From Microbacterium sp. cx-55 (GTDB taxonomy: Bacteria; Actinomycetota; Actinomycetes; Actinomycetales; Microbacteriaceae), in NCBI RefSeq assembly GCF_021117345.1, contig NZ_CP088261.1, positions 2,976,001-3,040,000 on the forward strand: DNA of 64,000 nt, read 5' to 3'. Below the pieces are notes generated by a model that did no database searches, had not been told where the DNA came from, and saw nothing but the letters and a program-made list of their open reading frames with translations. A program made the position numbers and the translations under genes. Below, in pieces: positions 1 through 8,642 of the stretch (its first letter is position 1; each line of letters opens with the position of its first letter).

Positions 1-236
1 CCGGAGCGCAGTACGTCGCCGTCTCGGATGAGGCCCGCACGGTGTCGAAGAACCACGCCCGCGTGGAGTGGAACGGCGAAAGCTGGTCGATCACCGACCT
101 CGGGTCGACAAACGGTGTCGCGGTCGTCGACGCGGCCGGCGCGGAGCAAGTCCTGCCCGCCGAGGGCACCGCATCCGTCACCGAGCGGTTCGTGCTCGGT
201 GACGCCGTGGTCGTGCTGCGCCAGACCACGGTCTGA
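1..236 (+). CDS. FHA-domain protein, C-terminal end (5' part outside window)
   Basis: The open frame runs from the window edge (first full codon at 3) to a TGA at 234-236. The visible ~77 residues hold the C-terminal half of a forkhead-associated fold: the 'VSKNHARVEW' strand with the Ser/Asn/His phosphothreonine-binding residues, then 'ITDLGSTNGV', the classic LGSTNG loop. FHA domains bind phospho-Thr peptides, so this is probably a read-out partner of a Ser/Thr kinase. The gene is convergent with mycP1 (27 bp between stop codons) and borders a type VII secretion locus, where FHA proteins are common. Everything upstream of the FHA end is unseen, so the full architecture is unknown. Confidence 0.85.
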   Translation, partial: GAQYVAVSDEARTVSKNHARVEWNGESWSITDLGSTNGVAVVDAAGAEQVLPAEGTASVTERFVLGDAVVVLRQTTV

Positions 237-263
237 TCAACCGACCGACCGACCCGGCCGCAG

Positions 264-1580
264 TCAGCCCGCTCGGGTCTCTTCGTCGCGGTAGAGACCG
301 CGCCCCACGGGGGCGCTCGAGGCCGTCCGTTCTCCGCGCCGGCGAGCGATGAAGACACCGATCGCGCCGGCCGCAGCGAGCAGGATGAGCGCACCGAGGC
401 CGATGGAGAAGCCCATGATCGTGGCTTCCGCGTCGAGTGCGGGCTCGTTCGTGACGCGTACCGGCGCCGCCGCGACCGGCGTCGCCTCGTCGGACGGAGC
501 GTCGACGAACGGGCTGGCGGGGCCGCGGATGCCCGAACCCGGGATCAGCGCGATCGCCTCGTAGGGCTGGACGATGCCCCATCCGGACGTGTCGTCGCGC
601 GCGTCGGGATCGGCACGGACCGCCGTCGCCTCGAGCCGGTACGCCCACTGGGCCGGGGTCTCGTTCGGGTGCGCCGACGCGACGAGGGCGGCCGCAGCCG
701 AGACGTACGCCGCCGCGAAGCTGGTCGCCGGGGTGTCGCCCGCGTAGGCGCAGTCGCCGCCGACGAACGAGGTCGTCATGATGTTCTGTCCGAGCGCGCT
801 CACGGCGACGTGCGGACCGTGGATGCTGGCATCCGTCACGACGCCGCCCAGATCCGCCGCGGCCACCCCGAGAACACCGGGGATCCCGGCAGGATACCGC
901 TCGCCGTCGGTGTCGTTCTCTTCGACCGCGAGCGTGGAGTCCCGGTTGCCGGAGCTGCCGATGATCAGGCTTCCGCGTTCGGTCGCGTAGGCCACCGCGT
1001 CGCGGAGAACCGCCGCATCCTGCGTCGTGCTCATCGAGACGTTGATGATCTGAGCACCCTGATCCGCTGCCCACCGGATGCCGTCCGCCAGGCGGGGCGT
1101 CGACGGTCCGAGACCGGCCTCGACCTGCTGCTGCTCGACTCCCGCGAACACCCGCACCGAGAGGATGCGGGCCGCCGGGGCAAGTCCCTCCACGGACGAT
1201 CCGTCGATGAGGCGAGCGGCGATCTGGCCGGCGATCGCGGTCCCGTGCCCGTAGGTGTCGGTGAGCCCGGACGGGTCGGTTCCGTCGCCCACGAGATTGA
1301 TTCCACCGGAGACGGCATCCCGCAGGTGCGGGTTGGCGGCGTTCACGCCCGAGTCGACGACGGCGACCGTGACTCCCTCGCCGCGCGTCTCATCCCACGC
1401 GAGCGTGCTCTGCATCAGATCGAGCGCGGGGATGGGGTCGGTGATCCGCGTCGATGCCGTGCACTGCTCCTGAGCCGCCGTGCGTACCGGCGGAGCGGCC
1501 TGCGCGGGGGAAGCGACGAACACTCCGGTCGCGACACCCGCCGCGACGATCAGCGCGAGGGCGCGCGGGACGCGACTCAT
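264..1580 (-). CDS. mycP: Mycosin-like S8 serine protease of the type VII locus (MycP copy 1)
   Basis: 438-residue subtilisin-family protease with the mycosin layout: an N-terminal signal peptide (residues 1-28, ending AQA), a catalytic domain and one C-terminal membrane helix (about 385-412) followed by a basic tail. Catalytic residues are visible as Asp76 (AVVDSGV), His112 (YGHGTAIAG) and Ser287 (PATSFAAAYV), with oxyanion Asn212 (GSSGN). Mycosins sit on the extracytoplasmic face of ESX secretion complexes and stabilise or process secreted substrates. It is the last gene of the leftward eccD1-eccB-mycP operon; its ATG overlaps the eccB stop by 4 bases (ATGA). A second mycosin lies at 5677-6963 and the two differ clearly in sequence around the active site. 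Confidence 0.9.
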   Translation of the reverse strand: MSRVPRALALIVAAGVATGVFVASPAQAAPPVRTAAQEQCTASTRITDPIPALDLMQSTLAWDETRGEGVTVAVVDSGVNAANPHLRDAVSGGINLVGDGTDPSGLTDTYGHGTAIAGQIAARLIDGSSVEGLAPAARILSVRVFAGVEQQQVEAGLGPSTPRLADGIRWAADQGAQIINVSMSTTQDAAVLRDAVAYATERGSLIIGSSGNRDSTLAVEENDTDGERYPAGIPGVLGVAAADLGGVVTDASIHGPHVAVSALGQNIMTTSFVGGDCAYAGDTPATSFAAAYVSAAAALVASAHPNETPAQWAYRLEATAVRADPDARDDTSGWGIVQPYEAIALIPGSGIRGPASPFVDAPSDEATPVAAAPVRVTNEPALDAEATIMGFSIGLGALILLAAAGAIGVFIARRRGERTASSAPVGRGLYRDEETRAG

Positions 1581-2911
1581 CCGGCCGGCGTCGCCATCGA
1601 CGGCGACGTCCCCGCGGCGTCTTCCGACAGCGCCGGGCCGGTCTTCAGCAGATCGATCCAGACATCGCCGACGGGCCCGATGTCGGCGACCTGGTAGCCC
1701 AGACGGGCGACCGTCTCCTCGGTCGCCCCGGGCAGCGGGTACGCCGTGCCGGTTGCGTCGACGAGGGTGACGATGCCGGTGCTCTGCTCACCGCGACCAC
1801 CCGCGCGCAGAAGCGCACCCGTGCCGGGTTCGACGTGCACACCGGCGGAGGCCTCGGTGTCGGCCGATTGCACCGCCAGCACGGAGTGCGCCTCGGTGCC
1901 GTCGTCGACGAGCAGCGCACACGCGCGTTCGTCACCGTCGATCGACTGGAATCCGGAGGCGGGCCAGTCCTCGCCGCCCGCCGGTCGCGCGCTCGTGCCG
2001 AGACCCGAGATGTCCGCGCCGGAGACGTCGATCGGTGTCGCCGATGCTCCCGCACCCAGCTGGTACAACTGCCACGCGAGCGGGCTGAGTTCGGCGAGTT
2101 CGCCGTTGCTCTGCACGAGGAGACGTTCGGTCTCGGCCGTGCCCGTCAGGTGCACGACGTCGCCGACCGCGAGATCCGCGCCCGGGACGACGTTGCCCTT
2201 GCCCGCAACCACGAGCGGCTCGAGCGGGGTTCCCGGAGTGAACAGATTGAGCCAGTCGGATGACACGTCGACCGGGTTGAGCGCCGTGATGCCCGCGGCG
2301 CGCAGAATCGCGTCACTCTCGCCGGCACCGACCGCGTAGCTGCGCTCGCCATCGATGACGTACCGCTCGCCATCCGATTCCACCACGACCGCTCGTCCCG
2401 CGGCCGCCTCGGCGGACGCGGCACCGATCTGCACGTCCACGCCGGCATCGTCGGTGACGCACGCGCTCCACCCGGCGTTCTGCAGTCGGTCGGGGGCGGG
2501 TAGCTCGTCGGGCGCACCGACGATACCCAGCGTCGACCCGAGAGCGACGCCCTGCAGGTTCGACTGGTCGGTCGAGATCACCGCGAAGTCCTCGGAGGGG
2601 AGCAGGAGACGTGCGCTCGCCGTGTTGATGACCGGATGCAGCGCTCCTTCGACCGTGACGAACCGCGCTCCGGTGTCGGAGACGAGGATCAGCTTCCCGT
2701 TCTCCCACCCGTTGGGCAGACCGGGGCGAATGAGGCCCCAGAAAACGCCCACGAGGATCACGGCGACGGTGAGCGCGATGGCCGCGATGACGGCACGCAG
2801 CGGAGCCGTGGGCTCCAGCTCCTTCCCGCCGGGGGCACCGCTGATGAAAGCGGTGAGGAGGCGTCGGCGCGAGAAGGTCTGCGCCTCGATCAGGTCGTTC
2901 TTGGTCGCCAT
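1577..2911 (-). CDS. eccB: Type VII secretion protein EccB
   Basis: 444 residues starting MATKNDLIEAQTFSRRRLL, a typical EccB opening. I chose the ATG at 2911 over the upstream in-frame ATG at 2962 because the extra 17 residues would lie inside eccD1 and do not look like EccB. A cytoplasmic stretch of about 40 residues precedes a single membrane helix (roughly residues 40-62, AVIAAIALTVAVILVGVFWG). A large extracytoplasmic domain with the repeated strands expected of EccB follows. EccB is a core subunit of the membrane complex. The gene begins 4 bases after the eccD1 stop and its own stop overlaps the mycP1 start, so the three genes are translationally coupled. Confidence 0.9.
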   Translation of the reverse strand: MATKNDLIEAQTFSRRRLLTAFISGAPGGKELEPTAPLRAVIAAIALTVAVILVGVFWGLIRPGLPNGWENGKLILVSDTGARFVTVEGALHPVINTASARLLLPSEDFAVISTDQSNLQGVALGSTLGIVGAPDELPAPDRLQNAGWSACVTDDAGVDVQIGAASAEAAAGRAVVVESDGERYVIDGERSYAVGAGESDAILRAAGITALNPVDVSSDWLNLFTPGTPLEPLVVAGKGNVVPGADLAVGDVVHLTGTAETERLLVQSNGELAELSPLAWQLYQLGAGASATPIDVSGADISGLGTSARPAGGEDWPASGFQSIDGDERACALLVDDGTEAHSVLAVQSADTEASAGVHVEPGTGALLRAGGRGEQSTGIVTLVDATGTAYPLPGATEETVARLGYQVADIGPVGDVWIDLLKTGPALSEDAAGTSPSMATPAG

Positions 2912-2915
2912 CGGG

Positions 2916-4256
2916 TCAGGCCAGTCCGGCGGCGAGCACGCCGAGCGGAAGAAGCACCGCAAGGACCAACAGCTCGGCGGTGTCTGCCAGACGGGTCAAG
3001 CGGGTCCGCGCACGCGGGGACAGGATGGTGATCGTCACAACCGCGACCGTCGCGACTGCGATGACGATCATCAGCACCGTCCGCAGCCCCGGTTGTGCGA
3101 GCGAAACGGTGAGCCCCGACACGGCGAGACCGATCGCGCCCACGGCCATGACCGCCAGCACGCTGCTTCGCGCGTAGGCCTGACGAGAGGGGAACATCAT
3201 CGCGAGGAACGCCAGAGTGGTGAGCGCCGCCCCGAGCGCGTTGTGGGCTGCCACCAGAGGAGTGGCCGCGAGCACCGCGACGCCGAGCGCGATCCGGAGT
3301 GCGACGAGCGTGCGCTGCCCGCGCGCCGCGCGCTGCGCCACATCCTTGGCGTTGATCGGCACCGGGTCGTCGAAGATCTCGGCGTCGCTCTGGGGGGAGA
3401 TGACCCGGATGCGGGTCGAGCTCAGCACGAGCCACGGCAGCGCGCCACCGAGGGTCGCGACGATGCCGATCATCAGGGCGTACGCGCCGGCATCCACTCC
3501 GGGGAGGAGTGCCGATGCGGCGGCGGTGAGGGCGATGATCCCGCCGGCAACCAGCGGAACGAGCTGCACCTCGGCTCGGTCGGGCATGAGCGCGAGGGCC
3601 GTGCCACCCGCGACCAGCGCCGCGAGCCCTGCAGCAGCGAGCGGCCAGCCCCAGAGAGAGAGGTCGGCTGGAACGGCGAGGTATCCGGCCAGACCGGCGA
3701 AGACGGCCGCAGCGACGCCGAGGCCGTGCCCGGCCTCGCGTTGGCCGAGGCGCCCGACGACCGCGGCGACGGTGAGCAGCACCACGGCGCCACCCCCGGC
3801 GATCAGTGCGCCGACGCCGAGTCCGCGACCGGCGGAGAGCAGAAGGATGGCACATAGCCCCAGAAGGGTGAGGCTCACCGCGAGCGCGGTGCGCGCGTTG
3901 TCCTGCGCGCTCCACGGCTTGTTCTGGCGCCCGGTGGCGTCGATGACGGCTTCGACGATGTCGTCGTAGACACGGGGTGCCGCGAGGAGTCCGCCACGCG
4001 CGAGCGTCAGCACCTCGCCGTCCTCGACGCCCTGGGCGGCTGCGCCCTGGGCGACGTCGAGAACCGAGCCGTCCGCCTTCTGCAGGGCGTAGCCGGCATA
4101 GGTCATCGTGGGGTCGAGGACTCCGAGACTCCGCGCGAAGCCCGGGAGGAACTCGATCAGCGGCACCTGGGCGGGCACGCCGATGTCGAGGCGACGGCCT
4201 TCGCTCTGCACCGAAATACGCAGCAGCGCTCGTGGCGCGCTCATGGTCTGGGCCAC
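2916..4256 (-). CDS. eccD: Type VII secretion integral membrane protein EccD (copy 1)
   Basis: About 446 residues: an N-terminal ubiquitin-like (YukD-type) domain (about 1-90, RALLRISVQSEGRRLDIGVP onward), then a long hydrophobic part with about eleven membrane helices, as expected for EccD. I prefer the GTG at 4256 because the sequence 5' of it reads GAGGGGG nine bases from the codon; an in-frame ATG at 4292 and an internal ATG at 4244 lack a comparable ribosome site. EccD lines the secretion pore, in known complexes as a dimer per protomer. This is the first gene of the leftward operon eccD1-eccB-mycP. A second EccD-like gene is at 9203-10579. Confidence 0.88.
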   Translation of the reverse strand: MAQTMSAPRALLRISVQSEGRRLDIGVPAQVPLIEFLPGFARSLGVLDPTMTYAGYALQKADGSVLDVAQGAAAQGVEDGEVLTLARGGLLAAPRVYDDIVEAVIDATGRQNKPWSAQDNARTALAVSLTLLGLCAILLLSAGRGLGVGALIAGGGAVVLLTVAAVVGRLGQREAGHGLGVAAAVFAGLAGYLAVPADLSLWGWPLAAAGLAALVAGGTALALMPDRAEVQLVPLVAGGIIALTAAASALLPGVDAGAYALMIGIVATLGGALPWLVLSSTRIRVISPQSDAEIFDDPVPINAKDVAQRAARGQRTLVALRIALGVAVLAATPLVAAHNALGAALTTLAFLAMMFPSRQAYARSSVLAVMAVGAIGLAVSGLTVSLAQPGLRTVLMIVIAVATVAVVTITILSPRARTRLTRLADTAELLVLAVLLPLGVLAAGLA

Positions 4257-4537
4257 AGTGCAGTTCCCCCTCGACGTGATCCCTGATGCCATCCGGTCGG
4301 CGCAGGCAGACGGATCGCGCGGTCAGTCTACTGTTCGACCCGAATATCGATCTGCCCCTTGCGCTCAGTTCGTAAACCAGGGTCAATGTGAGAGAAATCT
4401 CATCGGATCGTGCTGTGCACAACTGGCAGAACGCCCGGTGGTTGCTTAGCGTTTCCTTGGTTGGTTTGCTGCTTCCGGTTCGTGGGGGCGTGGCCGGCTC
4501 CAGGTAACGACCATCGAACAGGAAGAGGGGGATGAAC
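4257..4537. promoter_or_regulatory. Divergent promoter region between eccD1 and the first Esx gene
   Basis: This 281-bp gap must hold the promoters of both halves of the secretion locus. It is less GC-rich than its surroundings (for example 4340-4400). I could not assign a convincing -35/-10 pair on either strand; TTGCGC at 4359-4364 is followed at normal spacing only by a poor -10. An A/G-rich stretch at 4520-4531 is the ribosome site for the Esx gene. Confidence 0.5.
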
Positions 4538-4852
4538 GTGGCAGATCAGATTTCCGCTGAAGAGGGCGCGCTCAAGCGCGGCGCTCAGGCAGTGAACACG
4601 GCGAAGGCCGGTGTCGACCAGCAGGTCAAGAAGGTCCGTGGCGAGATCGAGCAGGTCGCCGGATTCTGGACCGGCGCGGCCGCCGGTGCCTACACGCAGC
4701 TCATGCAGCGGTGGAACCAGGAGACCACGAAGCTCAACGAGGTTCTCGTCACGCTCGAAGAAGCCCTGTCGGGCACCGAGCGCGACCAGGCCGCGTCCGA
4801 AGAGTCGCACCAGCAGACCATTTCCGGTCTGTCGTCGATGATGGGTTCCTGA
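4538..4852 (+). CDS. WXG100 family protein (Esx, pair 1, first gene)
   Basis: 104 residues, all helical, with the central W-T-G turn of the WXG100 fold (about residue 44). The GTG at 4538 is chosen over the ATG at 4532: the purine run GAAGAGGGGG abuts the ATG but is correctly spaced for the GTG, and the resulting start (ADQISAEEGALKRG) aligns end to end with the paralogue at 8323 (SNQISATEGALLRG). The C-terminus ends SGLSSMMGS and lacks the YxxxD/E secretion signal, so this looks like the signal-less partner of a heterodimer with the next gene. Esx proteins are small secreted substrates and co-factors of type VII systems. Confidence 0.92.
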   Translation: MADQISAEEGALKRGAQAVNTAKAGVDQQVKKVRGEIEQVAGFWTGAAAGAYTQLMQRWNQETTKLNEVLVTLEEALSGTERDQAASEESHQQTISGLSSMMGS

Positions 4853-4888
4853 CGCCTCGCGGCTCAGGTAACAGGAAAGGTTTCGAAC

Positions 4889-5179
4889 ATGCAGTCGATG
4901 TCAGTTCGTCCGGAGCAGGTCATCGCCCTCGCTCAGCAGATCCGCAGTGGTGCCAACGGCATCAAGTCGCAGCTCGAGCAGCTCGAGTCCGAGGTCGGCA
5001 AGCTCCGCTCCTCGTGGAACGGTGAAGCACAGACCGCGTATGACGACGCTCAGCGCAAGTGGAACCAGTCGCTCGTCGCGCTGAACACGCTTCTCGAGCA
5101 GATCTCCTCGAAGACCGAAGAGATCTCGCAGGGCTACGTCTCGACCGACAAGTCCGCCGCAGGGCGCTTCGCGCTCTAA
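4889..5179 (+). CDS. WXG100 family protein (Esx, pair 1, second gene)
   Basis: 96-residue WXG100 protein with a central W-N-G turn (about residue 43) and a C-terminal YVSTD, which fits the YxxxD/E export motif of type VII substrates. It follows the first Esx gene by 36 bp and is probably co-transcribed and co-folded with it as a helical hairpin heterodimer. It is a close paralogue of the gene at 8643-8933: same length, YVETD signal, and matching residues around the turn. A strong hairpin lies 15 bp after its stop codon. Confidence 0.92.
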   Translation: MQSMSVRPEQVIALAQQIRSGANGIKSQLEQLESEVGKLRSSWNGEAQTAYDDAQRKWNQSLVALNTLLEQISSKTEEISQGYVSTDKSAAGRFAL

Positions 5180-5193
5180 GCACCGCAGGACCT

Positions 5194-5228
5194 GTGGGCC
5201 GGGGCCGCTTCGAGCGACCTCGGCCCAC
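5194..5228 (+). terminator. Hairpin after Esx pair 1
   Basis: Perfect 8-bp arms GTGGGCCG (5194-5201) and CGGCCCAC (5221-5228) enclose a smaller stem CGCT-TCG-AGCG. There is no U-run, so it may be a partial terminator or an mRNA-stabilising structure that sets a high Esx to downstream ratio. A comparable hairpin follows Esx pair 2. Confidence 0.6.
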
Positions 5229-5293
5229 ACCCGCAACTCACTACGTCACAGCCGCGCGTCTTCGCAGGACCGCGCGCACCGGGGGAAACACAG

Positions 5294-5680
5294 ATGAGCT
5301 TCATCGGCATCAACTTCGACCAACTCACGCAGAACATCACCAAGCTGCTCGAGCAGGCCGCGACCATCCCCGACCGGGCCGCGGTTCGACAGGTCGAGGG
5401 CGCTGGGGAGGAGCCCGCACAGGCCAACTATCGCAAGCAGCTGACGAGTACGGTGGCCAGCCAGCTCGCGAACGAGATTGACAGCGTGCGTAAGTTCGTC
5501 GAGGCAAACGCGGCTGCGTTCCAGAAGGCCGCCGCGTCGATGCAAGAAACGGAGGGTGCAGACTCGCTGGCCGCCCGTCAGGCGGACGCCCTCGTCCAGG
5601 ATGTCGTCGCCGCACCGTCCGCATCCCCGGCGCCGGGCACGCCGCCCGCACCGGGTAACACCGGTCCCAAGAAGTGGTGA
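5294..5680 (+). CDS. Small helical type VII locus protein, function unknown
   Basis: 128 residues, not recognised as a named family. The first ~100 residues are predicted helical with heptad-like spacing (LTQNITKLLEQAATIP, NEIDSVRKFVEANAAAFQKA). The last ~30 are a Pro/Ala/Ser-rich tail ending TGPKKW. There is no signal peptide or membrane helix. It lies between an Esx pair and mycP2 and its stop codon overlaps the mycP2 start, so translation is coupled. By size and position it could be a substrate, a chaperone-like factor or an Esx-related protein without a W-x-G turn; this is inference from context only. Confidence 0.75.
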   Translation: MSFIGINFDQLTQNITKLLEQAATIPDRAAVRQVEGAGEEPAQANYRKQLTSTVASQLANEIDSVRKFVEANAAAFQKAAASMQETEGADSLAARQADALVQDVVAAPSASPAPGTPPAPGNTGPKKW

Positions 5681-6963
5681 ACTCGTCGCGGACGCCGCGT
5701 CACATCGCGTTCGGAGCTACTCTCGCCGTCATCACGGTGAGCATGTTCGCAGGAGCTCCGGCCCTGGCTGCCTCGCCCGCCGACGCGAACTGGTGGTACG
5801 ACGCTTATGGCGTAGACCAGGTGCACGCGGAAGGCATTACTGGCAAGGGCGTGAAGATCGCCGTCATCGACGCTCAGATCAACCCCGACGTTCCCGACCT
5901 GCAAGGCACAGACCTCACCGTCTCGCCAGAATCGGCGTGTGCAACCGCGTCTCCGACGGACAGCAGCCCCACCGGCGACTCGATCCACGGCACGACCATC
6001 ACCGCGATGCTCATCGGCAATGGGTCCGGTGCCTCCGGCATCCGCGGCATCGTTCCCGACGCGTCCGTGACGTTCTACGCGAGCGGACCGACCGAGTCGG
6101 ACTGCGCGCCCCGCCCCGAAGCTGAAGCAGCTGATCTCTCCGGGAACGCCTGGCTCATGCAGAAGGCCCTGGATGATGGCGCGGACATCATCACCACCTC
6201 CATCGGAGGCGGCAAGGTCGGCAACGCAGACGACCTCGTGGTCGCTCAAGCAATCGCCCGGCAGGTGCCCGTCATCGCTGCAGTTCCCAACGATGCCAAC
6301 GAAGGAGGCACGACGCCGTGGTCGTTCCGCGGCGTCGTGGCGGCCAATGCCGTCGATGCGAACCAGCAGCTGCTCTTGAACAGCCTTCAGGTCCCGAACG
6401 TGTCGTTGGACGTGACGCTGGCGGCACCGGGCGGGGGCCTGGCAACGCTCGGCACCGCCGACGGATGGGACTCGACGCGGACAACCAGCGGGGCATCGTT
6501 CGCTGCCCCGCTGATCGCGGGAATCTTCGCCGCCGCGAAGCAGAAGTATCCGGACGCGACGAACAATCAGCTCATGCAGTCCTTGGCGCACACCACGGGC
6601 GGCGAAGCCCACCCGCTCGAATACAGTGCTGACAGCGGGTACGGGTATGGCATCGCGTCTCTCGCCGGTGCGCTCAGCCAAGATCCGCGACAGTACGACG
6701 ACGAGAACATCGCGCTCGGCAAGGGCTCGGAATATCCGACGGACGAATCGATCGCCGCCGCTTCGGCGACGCCGGGGACGCCTTCGTCCGCTCCCGAGTC
6801 GACATCGCTACCCGCCGCAGACCCTCAAGAGAACGCCGATGCGGCACTCGGCGGCGCATTCGTCATAGGCGGAGTCGTCGTCGCCGTTGTGATCATCTTC
6901 GCTATCGTCCTGACGATCGTGCTCGTCAGAAGAAGTCACCGCGTCAACCGAAGGGGGCAGTAA
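5677..6963 (+). CDS. Mycosin-like S8 serine protease of the type VII locus (MycP copy 2)
   Basis: 428 residues from the GTG at 5677, which overlaps the previous stop by four bases (GTGA); an in-frame GTG at 5674 is possible. It has a signal peptide (ending ALAA near residue 32), a subtilisin domain with Asp65 (IAVIDAQI), His104 (DSIHGTTI) and Ser274 (TSGASFAAPLI), and a C-terminal membrane helix (about 388-415) with a basic tail. The oxyanion Asn is probably in VPNDAN (about 205-208), a departure from the usual AAGN. It is in an operon with Esx genes, not with EccB/EccD, unlike mycP1. A distinct role such as processing the adjacent glycine-rich protein is plausible but unproven. Confidence 0.88.
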   Translation: MNSSRTPRHIAFGATLAVITVSMFAGAPALAASPADANWWYDAYGVDQVHAEGITGKGVKIAVIDAQINPDVPDLQGTDLTVSPESACATASPTDSSPTGDSIHGTTITAMLIGNGSGASGIRGIVPDASVTFYASGPTESDCAPRPEAEAADLSGNAWLMQKALDDGADIITTSIGGGKVGNADDLVVAQAIARQVPVIAAVPNDANEGGTTPWSFRGVVAANAVDANQQLLLNSLQVPNVSLDVTLAAPGGGLATLGTADGWDSTRTTSGASFAAPLIAGIFAAAKQKYPDATNNQLMQSLAHTTGGEAHPLEYSADSGYGYGIASLAGALSQDPRQYDDENIALGKGSEYPTDESIAAASATPGTPSSAPESTSLPAADPQENADAALGGAFVIGGVVVAVVIIFAIVLTIVLVRRSHRVNRRGQ

Positions 6964-8282
6964 TGAGCAATTGGGAACAGGCGCTGCGCAATATCGCGGA
7001 GGGTGCGCGGTGGGAGCTGCCCGCACTCGGACAAGTCAAAATGTCGCTCGAGCAACTGAGCACGCTGATGACGAGGGTTGCGAGCGACACGGGTTTCACA
7101 GGCGATACCGATACGGCCGCGATCAGCGGTTTGGACGAGGCCCGCGGATCTGTGCAGGACATGATCGCCTACCTCGATAACCTGCCTGAGGTCGTCGAAG
7201 TTGCCAACCGCCGCCGAGACGAAGCGCAGCAGATGCTGTCACAACTCGACTCCGGCGGGCTCTCGCCCGAGCAGACGACGGCGATTCGAGCCGCTGCGGC
7301 CGGGTCGACCGTTGTGTTCGGCGGTTTTTCCGTTATCGCGGGCGAAGGGGCCATTGCCGCGGCGAACTGGTTCATGGGCGATCAGCGCGAGAAGCAGGCG
7401 CAGAAGGCCGTTGAGGAGATGAGCAACCGCCTCGACCAGGACGGGCAGACTCTTTCACCCCCGCCCAAGTTCCGGTCGTTTGAAGACGGCGACGGCGGAA
7501 ACGGCGGGGAGGGCGGCGGCACGCCGCCCTCCGTCACCGGGCCTGGAACGGGCGGAGGCCCGAGCTACGAGCAGTACCCGGACTACAACATGCCCGGCGG
7601 GAGCGGCAGCGACTTCTCCGGCATCGGTAACGACACGGGCGGCGTGATCAGCGACCCCGGCATCAACGACCAGCCGACGTTGCACACGCTGCCGCAGCCC
7701 GTGTGGATCACTCCGAACGACCCCGTATACGTCACTCCGACGCCCGATGGCCCGATCATCGGAACGGTACCGCCCGGAGGCTCCGGCGGTGGCGGTGGAG
7801 GCGGTCTCGGCGGGGGACTCGGCGGCGGGCTCGGCGGCGGAGGCGGGCTCACGTCCGGCTTGATCGCCGGAGGTGGCGGCGCCGCAGCGCTCGGTGGCCT
7901 CGGTCGCGCGGCCGCGGGCGGCCTCGGGCGCCTCGGTGGCGGGCTCGGTGGAGCCGGCGGAGCGGGCGGTCTGGGCGGTGCGGGCGGCCTGGGCCGCGGC
8001 GGGCTCGCGGGTGGCCTGACGGCGAACGCGGGCGGCGCATCGGGCTCGGGCGGGATGCTCGGCCGAGGCGGCGCCGGTGCGGGGGCGGCCGGCGCGGCAG
8101 CGGAGTCGGGCGCCGGCACGCGCGGCGGCACCGGAATGATGGGCGGCGGCGGTGCGCCCGGCGGCGGCGGTCGCTCCGAGCAAAAGGGGCGGGGCCTGGG
8201 CGGTCCGATCGCGCCGAAGCTCGAGGACGATGAAGAGTTCGGTCCGCGTTCGGAGAACGCGGGCTCGGGGGGAAGGGACTGA
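6963..8282 (+). CDS. Glycine-rich protein with helical N-terminus; candidate type VII substrate
   Basis: 439 residues, start overlapping the mycP2 stop (TAATG). Residues 1-115 are helical with hydrophobic heptads (MSLEQLSTLMTRVAS, VVEVANRRRDEAQQMLSQLD). A hydrophobic Ala/Gly/Val patch covers about 115-140 and could insert in a membrane. From about 175 on the chain is low-complexity: Gly/Pro-rich, then almost pure Gly/Ala/Leu/Arg repeats (about 265-420), ending in an acidic tail. I do not recognise a family. The layout of a helical head with a glycine-rich tail recalls PPE- or EspB-like secreted proteins, and it sits between two Esx pairs and beside a mycosin, so a secreted substrate is the simplest guess. 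Confidence 0.7.
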   Translation: MSNWEQALRNIAEGARWELPALGQVKMSLEQLSTLMTRVASDTGFTGDTDTAAISGLDEARGSVQDMIAYLDNLPEVVEVANRRRDEAQQMLSQLDSGGLSPEQTTAIRAAAAGSTVVFGGFSVIAGEGAIAAANWFMGDQREKQAQKAVEEMSNRLDQDGQTLSPPPKFRSFEDGDGGNGGEGGGTPPSVTGPGTGGGPSYEQYPDYNMPGGSGSDFSGIGNDTGGVISDPGINDQPTLHTLPQPVWITPNDPVYVTPTPDGPIIGTVPPGGSGGGGGGGLGGGLGGGLGGGGGLTSGLIAGGGGAAALGGLGRAAAGGLGRLGGGLGGAGGAGGLGGAGGLGRGGLAGGLTANAGGASGSGGMLGRGGAGAGAAGAAAESGAGTRGGTGMMGGGGAPGGGGRSEQKGRGLGGPIAPKLEDDEEFGPRSENAGSGGRD

Positions 8283-8284
8283 CC

Positions 8285-8326
8285 ATGTTCGAACGTGCGA
8301 AGCAGGAATGTGAGGAGGGGTCATGA
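8285..8326 (+). CDS. Possible 13-codon leader ORF coupled to Esx pair 2
   Basis: An ATG two bases after the upstream stop opens a frame MFERAKQECEEGS whose TGA overlaps the ATG of the next Esx gene (ATGA at 8323-8326). The ribosome site of the Esx gene (GAGGAGGGG) lies inside it. It may only serve translational coupling, or may be chance. Confidence 0.25.
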   Translation: MFERAKQECEEGS

Positions 8327-8640
8327 GCAACCAGATTTCCGCAACCGAGGGCGCGTTGCTGCGAGGTGCGGAGGCCGTTTCCGGCACACACCTCGACATC
8401 ACCGACGCCACTCGGCGCGTGCAGGCGGAGCTCGAGCAGATCCAGTCGATCTGGCAGGGGGATGCGTCGAGGTCGTACACCGAGATGATGAACTCGTGGA
8501 CGGCGGGTGCGCACCGCATCAACCAGACACTGATTCACCTCGAAGAGGCACTGCGCAGCACGCACCGCGATCAGACCGCGCTCGAGGAGCAGCACCAGTC
8601 CACGATCAGTGGTCTCGGTTCGATGATGGGAGGGCAGTAA
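8323..8640 (+). CDS. WXG100 family protein (Esx, pair 2, first gene)
   Basis: 105 residues with a W-Q-G turn near residue 46. It is a clear paralogue of the gene at 4538: it shares QISA-EGAL-RGA near the start, LEEAL and DQ near the end, and the closing SGL-SMMG, and likewise lacks a C-terminal YxxxD/E signal. The start ATG is preceded by a strong ribosome site (GAGGAGGGG). It precedes the second member of the pair by 2 bp (stop at 8640, ATG at 8643), so the two subunits are made together. Confidence 0.92.
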   Translation: MSNQISATEGALLRGAEAVSGTHLDITDATRRVQAELEQIQSIWQGDASRSYTEMMNSWTAGAHRINQTLIHLEEALRSTHRDQTALEEQHQSTISGLGSMMGGQ

Positions 8641-8642
8641 TC

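Noticed and set aside
4423..4450. TGGC...TTGC resembling a sigma-54 promoter upstream of the Esx genes
   Set aside because: The spacing between the two boxes is far too long and actinobacteria generally lack sigma-54.
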